NCBI GenBank assembly: GCA_001657575.1
Contig: LBCX01000001.1
Location: 1 to 64,000 of the forward strand
Direction of reading: 5' to 3'
Length of the DNA stretch: 64,000 bases
DNA from: Bacteroidales bacterium Barb4
Lineage (GTDB): Bacteria; Bacteroidota; Bacteroidia; Bacteroidales; Tannerellaceae
Notes under the pieces: generated by a model
The model's input: the letters and a program-made list of their open reading frames with translations, nothing else
What the model was told of the DNA's origin: nothing
Database searches by the model: none
Made by a program: the position numbers and the translations under genes
Shown here: positions 39,031 to 47,096 of the stretch, piece after piece
Position numbering within the stretch: position 1 is the first letter of the stretch
Layout of the letters: each line of letters starts with the position of its first letter

Positions 39031-39548
39031 GCAGTATTCAGTATGATTTGAAAAAGATCAAAGGATTTGTGTTTGATGTGGACGGGGTGCTTTCCAAAGA
39101 AGTGATTACGTTGTCGGCAGAGGGCGATCCGATGCGGACGGTGAATATCAAGGATGGTTATGCGTTGCAGCTGGCTGTCAAGACGGGGTATCATGTGGGG
39201 ATTATTACGGGAGGATACACGGAGGCGGTGCGGGTGCGTTTTTCCCGTTTGGGTATTGCTCACATTTATATGCGGAGCAAGGTGAAGAGGGTTGATTTTG
39301 CCGATTTCCTGCAAAAGACGGGCTTGTCGGCAGAGGAGGTGATGTTTGCAGGAGATGATATTCCGGATTATGAGGTGATGCGTATGGCGGGGCTGGCTGT
39401 GGCTCCTGCGGATGCCGCACCGGAGATTAAGGAAGTTGCGGGGTATATTTCGCCCAAGAAAGGAGGAAAGGGAGTTGCCCGTGATGTGATCGAGCAGACG
39501 ATGAAGGCGCAGGGGACTTGGATGGGAGAGGAAGCGTTCGGATGGTGA
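39027..39548 (+). CDS. KdsC-like HAD phosphatase
   Basis: A 173-residue HAD-superfamily C0 phosphatase similar to 3-deoxy-D-manno-octulosonate 8-phosphate phosphatase, which releases KDO for lipopolysaccharide core synthesis. The nucleophile and acid Asp are in FDVDGVLS, and VGIITGGYTEAV, MRSKVKRVDF and FAGDDIPDYEVM supply the remaining HAD motifs. Length is normal. It overlaps the DUF2520 gene by ATGA; this pairing is common in Bacteroidales. kdsC is likely, but related sugar-phosphate phosphatases look the same. Confidence 0.88.
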   Translation: MSSIQYDLKKIKGFVFDVDGVLSKEVITLSAEGDPMRTVNIKDGYALQLAVKTGYHVGIITGGYTEAVRVRFSRLGIAHIYMRSKVKRVDFADFLQKTGLSAEEVMFAGDDIPDYEVMRMAGLAVAPADAAPEIKEVAGYISPKKGGKGVARDVIEQTMKAQGTWMGEEAFGW

Positions 39549-39597
39549 AGAAATGCAATAGTAATTTAGGTATAATCACAAATAGTCATAAAATAAT

Positions 39598-40941
39598 ATG
39601 TCTCAGAAACTTTGGGAGAAGAATACGCAGGTGGACAGCGAAGTGGAACGGTTTACCGTAGGGAAAGACCGTGAGATGGATCTGTATCTGGCGAAGTACG
39701 ATGTGCTCGGTTCGATGGCGCACATTACGATGTTGGAGAGTATCGGACTGCTTGCCAAGGAGGAGCTTGCCTTGCTCCTTGCCGAACTGAAAAGTATTTA
39801 TGTCACGGCAGCAAACGGCAAGTTTATTATTGAGGAAGGCGTTGAGGATGTACATTCGCAGGTGGAGCTTATGCTCACGCGCCGTCTGGGTGATACGGGG
39901 AAAAAGATTCACAGCGGGCGTTCGCGCAACGATCAGGTGCTGCTTGACCTTAAACTGTTTACGCGGGCGGAGATACAGGATCTGGTCGGGCTTGTCCGCA
40001 GTCTTTTTGAGGTATTGACGGCACAGAGCGACCGCTGCAAGGATATACTCATGCCGGGGTACACCCATTTGCAGATAGCCATGCCGTCCTCGTTCGGCTT
40101 GTGGTTCGGCGCGTATGCGGAAAGCCTTGCCGATGATTTGCTGCTGATGCAGGCGGCGTATAAGATATGCAATCGCAATCCGCTGGGTTCGGCGGCGGGA
40201 TACGGTTCTTCCTTTCCGCTGAACAGGCAGATGACGACCGAGCTGCTGGGCTTCGATTCGATGGATTACAACGTAGTCTATGCCCAGATGGGGCGGGGGA
40301 AGATGGAGCGCACCGTTGCCTTTGCCCTCGCCGGCATTGCTGCCACCTTGTCTAAACTGGCTTACGATGCCTGCCTGTTCAACAGCCAGAACTTCGGCTT
40401 TATCAAACTACCCGACCGCTTCACGACCGGCTCCAGCATCATGCCGCACAAAAAGAATCCGGATGTATTTGAACTGACACGCGCCAAGTGCAACAAAATA
40501 CAGAGTCTGCCGCAGCAAATTACTCTGATTGTGAATAATCTCCCGTCGGGTTATTTCCGCGATTTGCAAATTATAAAGGAAGTTTTCCTTCCGTCCTTCG
40601 GAGAGCTGAAAGACTGTTTGCGGATGGTCACCTTTATGATGCGCGAGGTGCAGGTGAACGAACATATCCTTGATGATGATAAATACGCCCTGCTTTTCAG
40701 TGTGGAAGAAGTAAACCGGCAGGTGTCGGAAGGCGTTCCCTTCCGCGATGCGTACAAGGCGGTGGGGCTTTCCATAGAGGCGGGGCAGTTAACGCCTGAT
40801 AAAACGGTGCGGCATACACATGAAGGAAGTGCCGGCAATCTGTGCAACGACCGCATTAGCGCTCTGATGCACAACATCATCAACGGCTTTTCCTTTGAAC
40901 GGGCAAACGATGCGGAAAGAAAACTGACGGAAGGGAAATAA
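39598..40941 (+). CDS. argH: Argininosuccinate lyase
   Basis: A 447-residue enzyme of the fumarase/aspartase superfamily that splits argininosuccinate into arginine and fumarate. Signatures are MSQKLWEKNTQVDSEVERFTVGKD, VHSQVE, IHSGRSRNDQV and the superfamily loop GSSIMPHKKNPDVFEL with its catalytic Ser. Length is normal. It ends one base before the next ATG, so the lipoprotein gene at 40943 is probably cotranscribed. Confidence 0.96.
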   Translation: MSQKLWEKNTQVDSEVERFTVGKDREMDLYLAKYDVLGSMAHITMLESIGLLAKEELALLLAELKSIYVTAANGKFIIEEGVEDVHSQVELMLTRRLGDTGKKIHSGRSRNDQVLLDLKLFTRAEIQDLVGLVRSLFEVLTAQSDRCKDILMPGYTHLQIAMPSSFGLWFGAYAESLADDLLLMQAAYKICNRNPLGSAAGYGSSFPLNRQMTTELLGFDSMDYNVVYAQMGRGKMERTVAFALAGIAATLSKLAYDACLFNSQNFGFIKLPDRFTTGSSIMPHKKNPDVFELTRAKCNKIQSLPQQITLIVNNLPSGYFRDLQIIKEVFLPSFGELKDCLRMVTFMMREVQVNEHILDDDKYALLFSVEEVNRQVSEGVPFRDAYKAVGLSIEAGQLTPDKTVRHTHEGSAGNLCNDRISALMHNIINGFSFERANDAERKLTEGK

Positions 40942-40942
40942 A

Positions 40943-41407
40943 ATGAAACGATGCCTGATTTGCCTGATTGCCTTGTGGGCAACCGCCTGTACGAAAGTGG
41001 AAGAGATACGGATACCTTACCGTCCGGTCTATCTGGAACTGGATTTGGCTTTCGAGGACAGAGGTTTGCTTGAACTTTACAGTCACAGAATATATATGCC
41101 GAACGATAAAACCCTTTTAGCCATAGAGAAAACCGGCTTCGGCGGCGTATTGGTTTTTCACGGCATGGACATCGGCTTCGGAGCCTATCAGGCGTATGAC
41201 GCGGCTTGCCCGTTTGAGGCTAAGGCAAACACAGTCGTTGCTGTTGAAGACGACATCTACGCCGTCTGCCCCGTTTGCGGAAGCAGGTACGACCTGACAG
41301 CCGGCGGCATCCCTGCTCCCGGCAGTGCCAGCACTTACCGTTTGCACCGATACAATGTACAGCCGGCAGCCTCAAGCGTAGGGTCAAAATTGATTGTAGG
41401 GAACTGA
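40943..41407 (+). CDS. Rieske-like lipoprotein lacking His ligands
   Basis: A 154-residue lipoprotein. MKRCLICLIALWATAC is the signal with lipobox Cys. The C-terminal half has the Rieske-fold cadence, but the metal-ligand positions read DAACPFEAK and CPVCGSRYDLTAGGIPAPGSA instead of CxH...CxxH, so both histidines of a 2Fe-2S Rieske centre are absent. It could bind another metal or be a structural relative. Similar argH-adjacent lipoproteins occur in Bacteroidales as far as I recall. Function unknown. Confidence 0.65.
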   Translation: MKRCLICLIALWATACTKVEEIRIPYRPVYLELDLAFEDRGLLELYSHRIYMPNDKTLLAIEKTGFGGVLVFHGMDIGFGAYQAYDAACPFEAKANTVVAVEDDIYAVCPVCGSRYDLTAGGIPAPGSASTYRLHRYNVQPAASSVGSKLIVGN

Positions 41408-41424
41408 TTTTTTCTTGCAAACAT

Positions 41425-41454
41425 TTTGGCGGATAAAAAAAACCGCTACATTTG
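41425..41454 (+). promoter_or_regulatory. tRNA-Gly promoter
   Basis: TTTG at 41425-41428 and TACATTTG at 41447-41454, with an 18-base spacer, end 12 bases before the tRNA. Confidence 0.6.
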
Positions 41455-41466
41455 CCGCCGAAAAAT

Positions 41467-41542
41467 GCGAAAGTAGCTCAGTTGGTAGAGCATAACCTTG
41501 CCAAGGTTAGGGTCGCGGGTTCGAGTCCCGTCTTTCGCTCCA
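41467..41542 (+). tRNA. tRNA-Gly (GCC)
   Basis: A complete cloverleaf: acceptor GCGAAAG/CTTTCGC, D-stem GCTC/GAGC, anticodon stem TAACC/GGTTA with loop TTGCCAA (anticodon GCC), T-arm GCGGGTTCGAGTCCCGT, discriminator T and encoded CCA. Confidence 0.97.
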
Positions 41543-41576
41543 AGGTAAAAATACATTTTTTCGGACAAATCAAGAC

Positions 41577-41615
41577 AATGCTTTTCAAGTCAAGTACTTG
41601 GGAAGCATTTTTTTA
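41577..41615 (+). terminator. Terminator after tRNA-Gly
   Basis: AATGCTT...AAGCATT with a nested CAAGT/ACTTG stem and a following T tract. The 130 bases between it and darG hold no supported gene. Confidence 0.75.
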
Positions 41616-41746
41616 TGTTTCAACTCCAACTGAAAGGCAACATGGCTGGCAAAAAATGAAATGGCACGATTATTCAGTATGTTCGTTTGATGGGTGGAAC
41701 AATCCGCTCGTTACTTTTCTATGATCTTTATGCGGGAAAATTGTAT

Positions 41747-42889
41747 TCAAATATTCAAAGCACTTAAAAGAGGTTCCACATTAGGGAGCATCGTGTCTGA
41801 TTTTCGTCCAATTTTCTTTGCGGATATTTTATTGAAAAAATTTATTCCTTCATTCCAATAATTAATATAAAAAATAGATTTCTCATTTTGAAATTCTTTT
41901 TCATATTTTTCTAATGTTTGTATTTTTTGGCTGTTGATGAGAATTATGTCCGAAGCATTCAGTCTAAATTCTAATGATTTGATACTCTCAAAACTTTTCC
42001 ATGATTGCCTTGGATGAGATAGTGAAATAGTTGTGATTAAATTATTATCCCATAATTGTTTTAAATCGCTTCGTATCTTTAATTGCAAAATACCATAAGG
42101 TAAGACAACGATTGTTTTTAACCCTCTAAGAAGCAGTTCTTTTAAAAGATTAGCCTCCATACTACTATTTAAGCCAACAACATATACTATATTTTGATTT
42201 AATAATTCATCTACACATCCCCAAAAAGCATTTTGTTCTCTTTCAGTTGCTTTTGAATCAATAATTACAGAGATCGTTTTCTCATGAAAAAAACTAATAT
42301 CCCCTTTTACATATAGTTCTGAAGCAGATTTTCCTCTTATCTTAGAGGGGTAATCAGAGTCATTTGGTAAAATATGTTTTATGTCTTTTGCTTTTAATAT
42401 GTCAGAAATTTCATTTGTCATTTTTTTTGTTGTGGAACTTGCTGGTTCAAAAACCAAGATATTAGCATTAAGATTCTTCAAATGTTCTTCAATTAGTTTT
42501 TTTACAATACTCCAATCAAGTCCTCCATGTCCACAACCTAATGCGGGAATAGTTATTGTTGGGTTATTTTTTGTTTTTAAATACTCTTGTAACCATACAA
42601 GTCCTTTTTCTATATATTCATATTCTGATGGTTTCTTCCAATCGTTTTTAGTCGGGAAATTTATAATTGTCAAATTTTTATCAAATAATTCTGGAGTATG
42701 CCAAACATGAGGCTGCCCTGGTCTTATCAACTTTTGGCTACATAACCTTGCATATTCATTAAACATTTCAGGATATTTATTCTTGAAAATTAGAGCGACT
42801 CCAGCTCCCATAACGCCAACACAATTTACTGTATTAACCCTTATATCAGCTTTGTGATCAAAAAAATCTCCTTCTGCAAATGTTATCAT
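41747..42889 (-). CDS. darG: DarG-like macrodomain antitoxin fused to a DprA/SLOG-like domain
   Basis: A 380-residue two-domain protein. Residues 1-150 are a DarG-type macrodomain: VNTVNCVGVMGAGVALIFK (N19, N22, glycine loop), INFPTK with Lys81 at the position of the catalytic Lys in known DarG, and IPALGCGHGGLDW. This domain should remove ADP-ribose from DNA. Residues about 160-350 resemble the Rossmann core of DprA/SLOG proteins (DSDYPSKI, YVVGLNSSMEANLLKELLLRG, TIVVLPYGI, FRLNASDIILINS), which sense nucleotides or ssDNA. The gene overlaps the DarT stop by ATGA, so the two are translated together. The DprA-like part replaces the usual DarG C-terminus and is the unusual feature. Confidence 0.88.
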   Translation of the reverse strand: MITFAEGDFFDHKADIRVNTVNCVGVMGAGVALIFKNKYPEMFNEYARLCSQKLIRPGQPHVWHTPELFDKNLTIINFPTKNDWKKPSEYEYIEKGLVWLQEYLKTKNNPTITIPALGCGHGGLDWSIVKKLIEEHLKNLNANILVFEPASSTTKKMTNEISDILKAKDIKHILPNDSDYPSKIRGKSASELYVKGDISFFHEKTISVIIDSKATEREQNAFWGCVDELLNQNIVYVVGLNSSMEANLLKELLLRGLKTIVVLPYGILQLKIRSDLKQLWDNNLITTISLSHPRQSWKSFESIKSLEFRLNASDIILINSQKIQTLEKYEKEFQNEKSIFYINYWNEGINFFNKISAKKIGRKSDTMLPNVEPLLSALNI

Positions 42890-44238
42890 TTCTTATTTGA
42901 TATTTCCTTTAATACTTTTGATTTAAAAGCAGGTAATTCTGTTTCCACTTTTGATTTCCATGTAGAATTAATTGCTGAAACATCTGCTATATTTAAAGCA
43001 ATCAGCATATCTAATTCCTTTTCATTATCCGCAACATCAACTATTTGTTGAATGTCTCGTTTTTTTTCTATTATATCTGCCACCAAATCGTGATATGTTA
43101 CTAACAGACATATTTTCCGTATTTCATAATCTGATATAGTTTCAAAATCTTCAACTAAAATTCTTTCTAACATGGGAATTGCATCAGCTGGATGGTCAGG
43201 ATATGCTTTTTGTATTCCACCTTCCCATTTTGTTTTTGGACCTTTACCGATATCATGCAGATAAGCCGATAATTCCAATATTTTTTTATCTTTATCCTCA
43301 AAATTTGGATAATCAGTTCCACTTTTGAGTTCTTCGACAACTTTAAGCGTATGGTCGCTTACACAATCTTTATGAGCTTCATTACTTGTCTGAAGTTTAT
43401 ATATATCATTTAGTTCTTTTAAGATGCAAAAGTTAGAATTTATTTTTTGCAAAGCATCATCTATATTACTAAATAAATAATTTCCAGATTGCTCTTTTTC
43501 TCTTTTTTCTTGTATTTCTTTTATGATATTAAAACAATGCAACTTTAAAAAACAAGGGCCTGTTATTAAAGATTTATTTTTTCTTCCTAAGAAGAATTTA
43601 GTAAAATAAAAGTAGAATTTGTTTTTAAAAGTAGCAATAGATATTTCAGGTGGCTTGGTATTATTTTGTTTAAAAACTGTTAGGACTGCTTTTTTTATGC
43701 TATCGTTCCAAACGATAATGTATTCAATTTTTTCAATAGGAACTTTTTCATGAATCAAAACCTCGGCCATTTTTTTATGTCGTTCTTCATATGAATATTT
43801 CCATGCTCTTTTATCAATAATATTCCAGTCTAATTTGTCTAAATCATTTGGAGAATCATAAAAATTCGGAGGCGGATCAGTGTTTGCAGACGCATCTGTA
43901 AATACTGTATCAGCATTATCAATATGGTCTATTGAAACAGCCAAAAATATAAAAAACTGTTGGTCTTTATTCTTTGAATTTACAACAGACAGCAACATTG
44001 GATTGATTGACGTGAAATAAAAAGGCACGTAATCATGTACTTTCCCCTTTGGACCACATGATACATCCATCGTACTTCGGCGTTCTTGAATTCCTTTCGT
44101 TGCAATATCAATATGAGTTATACCTGATTGATTTTTTTTGTTTGTAGAAAGCAATCCATGCTTAATAATTGAATCAAGATTTTCTAAATGAGTAAAATGG
44201 AAAAAATATTTTCCTTTGTGATTATTGGGGATAGGCAT
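42886..44238 (-). CDS. darT: DarT-like DNA ADP-ribosyltransferase fused to an HD domain
   Basis: A 450-residue protein. Residues 1-195 match DarT/DUF4433: FFHFTHLENLDSIIKHGLL (His14), ERRSTMDV (Arg53/54), VHDYVPFYFTSINPMLLSV and AEVLIHEKVP with Glu159, close to the Arg51/Glu160 pair of characterised DarT. It would ADP-ribosylate ssDNA using NAD+. Residues about 285-430 form an HD phosphohydrolase: His296, His328-Asp329 in AYLHDIGKGP, His349, His383 and Asp419. HD enzymes hydrolyse nucleotides or phosphodiesters. The fusion suggests a second nucleotide-directed activity or a sensor. darG follows with a four-base overlap. Confidence 0.88.
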   Translation of the reverse strand: MPIPNNHKGKYFFHFTHLENLDSIIKHGLLSTNKKNQSGITHIDIATKGIQERRSTMDVSCGPKGKVHDYVPFYFTSINPMLLSVVNSKNKDQQFFIFLAVSIDHIDNADTVFTDASANTDPPPNFYDSPNDLDKLDWNIIDKRAWKYSYEERHKKMAEVLIHEKVPIEKIEYIIVWNDSIKKAVLTVFKQNNTKPPEISIATFKNKFYFYFTKFFLGRKNKSLITGPCFLKLHCFNIIKEIQEKREKEQSGNYLFSNIDDALQKINSNFCILKELNDIYKLQTSNEAHKDCVSDHTLKVVEELKSGTDYPNFEDKDKKILELSAYLHDIGKGPKTKWEGGIQKAYPDHPADAIPMLERILVEDFETISDYEIRKICLLVTYHDLVADIIEKKRDIQQIVDVADNEKELDMLIALNIADVSAINSTWKSKVETELPAFKSKVLKEISNKK

Positions 44239-44678
44239 AGCATATAAATTTAAATTCGTACTGCAAAGTTACAAAGAATTTCAACATACAAGTTATATGT
44301 CTGAATTCCTTAATAAAAAGTTTCCAAACTTCGCCAAAGTCCTGGCCTTTTCCGCCCGCAAACGTAGCCATAATATCCATCTTCCTGCCAAGTCTATCCT
44401 CAAAGCGAAGTCCGACTTTCGCTGTTTTTTTCGTCATATTGACAAATTGTCACAAAATAATCGCTTTTTGATGTATTTGTCGCCGGCAGGCATTCCGTAT
44501 CCCCCTTTTGCCTTCTCCATGTTGAAATTTTCACAAAAAATAACTTTGCGACTGTTTGCACTTTCCGATTTCTCTGTAATTTTGTGCTCTTATCCTCTTA
44601 TTTATTTTGCGGGAAGAAATTCCGGCGGCTTTGGCGAAAAACGGCTGTTCACTGCTGAAAAGGCGGCGTTGTCTGTCC

Positions 44679-44873
44679 GGAAATCGGGAATTTCCAGATG
44701 GAAATTGAGAATCTCTCGCAGGAATTGGAAAAGTCTATCTGGAAATCGGAAATTCCTCGCAGGAATTGGGAATTTCCATCTGGAAATTGAGAATCTCTCG
44801 CAGGAATTGACAAAGTCTATCTGGAAATCGGGAATTTTTCGCAGGAATCGGGAATTTCCAGATGGAAATCGGA
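44679..44873. repeat. 41-bp tandem repeats (82-bp higher order)
   Basis: CGCAGGAATTG-type cores recur at about 41-bp spacing (44717, 44758, 44799, 44840), and pairs form an 82-bp unit repeated at 44701 and 44783. Units contain the dyads GGGAATTTCC and CCAGATGG. An open frame from 44225 through the repeats looks spurious. The rest of 44239-44928 shows no gene. Confidence 0.8.
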
Positions 44874-44928
44874 CTTGAAAAAAGGAATTTCAACATTGTT
44901 AAACTTAAAAAAGAAAGGAGGTTATGAA

Positions 44929-45576
44929 ATGAGTTTCAAGAAGTTAAAGGATGTGGAATACGATCCTTGGCTGTACAATCTTGTTCTTATGACGATTAAG
45001 TACAAGGCGAAATTGAGTATTCCGGCGGAGGACGTGACGGCTATGACCGCTATCCAGAATGAATGGCTTGATGTATGGTCTGCCGTAGCCGGCGAAAAGG
45101 AGTACACCGCCGCGCAGCTGGATGCCAAGAATGCCCAGCGCAGGGATACGGCTGTATTTATCATGCAGTTTATCCTTCGCCTGCAGGGAAATCCGGCGAT
45201 GACGCACGAATTGTTCGGTGAGTTTGAAATCCCCGATCCGATGGAAAAGGCTCACGGGATCCGTCCGGTTCCGGACACCGCGCCCTTCTGGGATATTGAC
45301 GTCGGCAAAGGTTTTCTTAAATTTAACCTTCGCGCGCAGAACACCGGCAAACTTGCCAAACCGCCGGGTGCCACGAGCTTCAAAATCAAGTACAAGAAGG
45401 GCAAACAGCCGTGGACGGAGGATGAAATGACACTGCTCGACGAGTTTACGAGAACCCGTCTGAAAGTGCCTTTCTCCCACGACGAGCAGGGCGAGTTCTA
45501 CACCTTCATCTGCTGTTGGAGCAATGTCCACGGCGACGGTCCCTGGAGCAATGCCATTACGGTCGTGATTAACTGA
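44929..45576 (+). CDS. Hypothetical protein, fibronectin-like C-terminus
   Basis: A 215-residue soluble protein with no signal peptide. A strong AAAGGAGG ribosome-binding site, rare in this group, lies just before the ATG. The N-terminal half is helical; the C-terminal half (GATSFKIKYKKG...FYTFICCWSNVHGDGPWSNAITVVIN) has the look of a fibronectin type III-like beta domain. Similar proteins with unknown function occur widely in Bacteroidales. A strong terminator follows, so it is a single-gene unit. Confidence 0.75.
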   Translation: MSFKKLKDVEYDPWLYNLVLMTIKYKAKLSIPAEDVTAMTAIQNEWLDVWSAVAGEKEYTAAQLDAKNAQRRDTAVFIMQFILRLQGNPAMTHELFGEFEIPDPMEKAHGIRPVPDTAPFWDIDVGKGFLKFNLRAQNTGKLAKPPGATSFKIKYKKGKQPWTEDEMTLLDEFTRTRLKVPFSHDEQGEFYTFICCWSNVHGDGPWSNAITVVIN

Positions 45577-45579
45577 GTA

Positions 45580-45619
45580 AAGTCTCCCGCTGCCATCTTG
45601 CGGCGGGAGACTTTTTTTT
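45580..45619 (+). terminator. Strong intrinsic terminator
   Basis: AAGTCTCCCGC, 12-base loop, GCGGGAGACTT and eight Ts directly after the stop at 45576. Confidence 0.92.
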
Positions 45620-45727
45620 AGGGAAAACACAACTTATTGTTGAAAATAATATATTTGGCGGCTTTTTTATGCGGACGGCTGACCTGTTGCACGGGCAGCA
45701 GGGTTCGTAACCAAAATGGAGGAAACT

Positions 45728-45907
45728 ATGAAACTGAAAGAAAGATTTGTAACATTGGTATTTAATCTGGCTACTTGTACTGACAGCCGCAGTCGTTAAC
45801 ACGCTGATAAAGGTCATAGATATGCCAACGAATATAATACTGTTTGCATTTGCAGGCAGCATAGTCCTAATATTGGAGTAATAATAGAAAGGGTAGTAAG
45901 ATGGACG
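45728..45907 (+). pseudogene. Frameshifted first copy of the 60-residue membrane protein
   Basis: Starts MKLKERFVTLVFNLAT like the intact copies at 46409 and 47650, but two bases are missing at the following codons (ACTTGTACTG versus ACCTATATACTG), giving a stop after 23 codons. A further deletion lies near 45865. The next cassette gene starts at 45901. Confidence 0.8.
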
Positions 45908-46050
45908 AAGCATTTTGGGATACATTTTGGGATTTTTGCATAGTTATGGCAGGATGCATACTTGTTTGCGGGGTATTGCCTTTGGTGTTGCTTGAACACA
46001 AGGAGAAGCCCGGCAAGGAGACCGGAGAAGGGGATAACCATAACTCCTAA
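45901..46050 (+). CDS. Small membrane protein, cassette gene 2, copy 1
   Basis: A 49-residue protein: MDEAFWDTFWDFCIVMAGC, then a hydrophobic stretch to VLPLVLL and a charged tail EHKEKPGKETGEG. It has one predicted membrane helix with a charged C-terminus. Homologous copies lie at 46588 and 47829. Function unknown; size and topology recall holin-like or toxic small membrane proteins, but nothing shows that directly. Confidence 0.55.
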   Translation: MDEAFWDTFWDFCIVMAGCILVCGVLPLVLLEHKEKPGKETGEGDNHNS

Positions 46051-46064
46051 AATAAGGTTTCATA

Positions 46065-46095
46065 CCCCTAACAGGGTTTCAAACCCTGTTAGGGG
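46065..46095. repeat. Dispersed 31-bp palindrome
   Basis: A perfect copy of CCCCTAACAGGGTTT/AAACCCTGTTAGGGG, 15 bases after a stop codon, where it may act as a terminator. Confidence 0.85.
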
Positions 46096-46114
46096 TTCAA
46101 AAACAAAAAGAACA

Positions 46115-46330
46115 ATGGAACACTCGGCAGGAATTGAATGCGAAAAGGAAGAAACTGTCCATACTGCTCACGGTTTGCGTTCCGCTTGGTACAAATTACG
46201 TCAAAGATTGGAAGACTGGTACGACCTTTTGTATTGCTGGTGGTATCGGAATGAACCTAAAATTCCGGCGAATGAATTTTTTGAAGAATTAGAAAGAAAG
46301 CGCGGAATAGACGGGGTTTACAGGAGTTAG
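46115..46330 (+). pseudogene. Antitoxin fused to toxin tail by internal deletion
   Basis: A 71-codon frame. Most of it parallels the antitoxin at 47097 (LRSAWYKLR.RLED.YDLL..WWYRNEP). It then ends DGVYRS, which is the end of the RelE-like toxin at 47314-47571 (SGVYRS), and DNA after the stop matches that after the toxin gene. A deletion has removed nearly all of the toxin and joined the two genes in frame. The product could still bind DNA or toxin. Confidence 0.7.
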
Positions 46331-46408
46331 GAATTGGGGAGACAGGAGTTGGGAATTCGATTGCCCTGCTGCACGGGTGCAGGGTTTATAACCAAAATGG
46401 AGGAAACT

Positions 46409-46591
46409 ATGAAACTGAAAGAAAGATTTGTAACATTGGTATTTAATCTGGCTACCTATATACTGACAGCTGCAGTCGTTAACACGCTGATAAGGGTAAT
46501 AGATGTGCCAATAAATATAATACTGCTTGCATTTGCAGGCAGCATATTTTTTGTACTAGTTGGAGTAATAATAGAAAGGGGAATGAGATGA
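46409..46591 (+). CDS. Small two-helix membrane protein, copy 2
   Basis: A 60-residue protein. Residues about 8-30 and 35-55 are hydrophobic helices separated by RVIDVP, with a charged end ERGMR. It is preceded by an AGGAAAC site and by a short CCCTG...CAGGG hairpin shared with the other copies. Its stop overlaps the next gene's ATG. Nearly identical to the gene at 47650. Function unknown. Confidence 0.65.
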   Translation: MKLKERFVTLVFNLATYILTAAVVNTLIRVIDVPINIILLAFAGSIFFVLVGVIIERGMR

Positions 46592-46725
46592 GCGAAGCAT
46601 TTTGGGAAGCATTTTGGGTTATGGCAGGATGCATATTTATTTGCGGGGTATTGCCTTTGATATTTCTTGAACGTAAGGAGAAGCCCGGCAAGGAGACCGG
46701 AGAAGGGGATAACCATAACCCCTGA
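46588..46725 (+). CDS. Small membrane protein, cassette gene 2, copy 2
   Basis: A 45-residue protein (MSEAFWEAFWVMAGC...LERKEKPGKETGEG) with one membrane helix. It overlaps the two-helix gene by four bases, so the two are translated together. It is four residues shorter than the other copies (a WDFCI-type segment is missing). The stop TGA lies within a degraded copy of the dispersed palindrome. Confidence 0.6.
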   Translation: MSEAFWEAFWVMAGCIFICGVLPLIFLERKEKPGKETGEGDNHNP

Positions 46726-46750
46726 CAGGGTTTGAAAACCTGTTGGGGGT
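46720..46750. repeat. Degraded dispersed palindrome at a stop codon
   Basis: CCCCTGACAGGGTTTGAAAACC...: the TGA in the left arm is the stop of the 46588 gene. Confidence 0.6.
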
Positions 46751-46896
46751 AAGTTTTACGCAGATGCCCTGAAAGGGCAAAAGATTTCAGCCCGGCAGTT
46801 TTTTGCCTGTTTATTTGCAGCATTGGATTTTGACTGTATCTTCGCGGCGTGTTTTTCATTATTTATTTTGATTGTAATTGCTAATCTTGACACAAA

Positions 46897-46929
46897 AAAC
46901 GCTCCGCCTGTGAAGATAGAGCGTTTTTA
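46897..46929 (+). terminator. Cassette terminator, copy 2
   Basis: AACGCTC...GAGCGTTTTT, repeated at 48176-48208 with the surrounding 150 bases. Degraded palindrome copies lie just after it at 46955-46983 and 47046-47067. No gene is seen at 46751-47096. Confidence 0.75.
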
Positions 46930-47096
46930 CTTTGAATTATGTGTACAGTTTATCGCTAACAGGGTTTGGAACCCCGTTAGGGGTAAACGGCATAAAATAT
47001 ACGCATCCATGAAACGGGAATACACGGCACATCAAGGGTTTATTAGGGTTTCAAACCCTGTTAGGGGTGGGATTCAAGGTTTACAAATAGAATAGT

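Noticed and set aside
41616-41740. Short frames between the tRNA-Gly terminator and darG
   Set aside because: Frames are very short and stop-interrupted with no recognisable domain.
44225-44878. 217-codon plus-strand frame across darT upstream DNA and the 41-bp repeats
   Set aside because: Arginine/lysine-rich composition follows the repeats, there is no plausible start signal, and it ends where a well-supported gene with its own ribosome-binding site begins.
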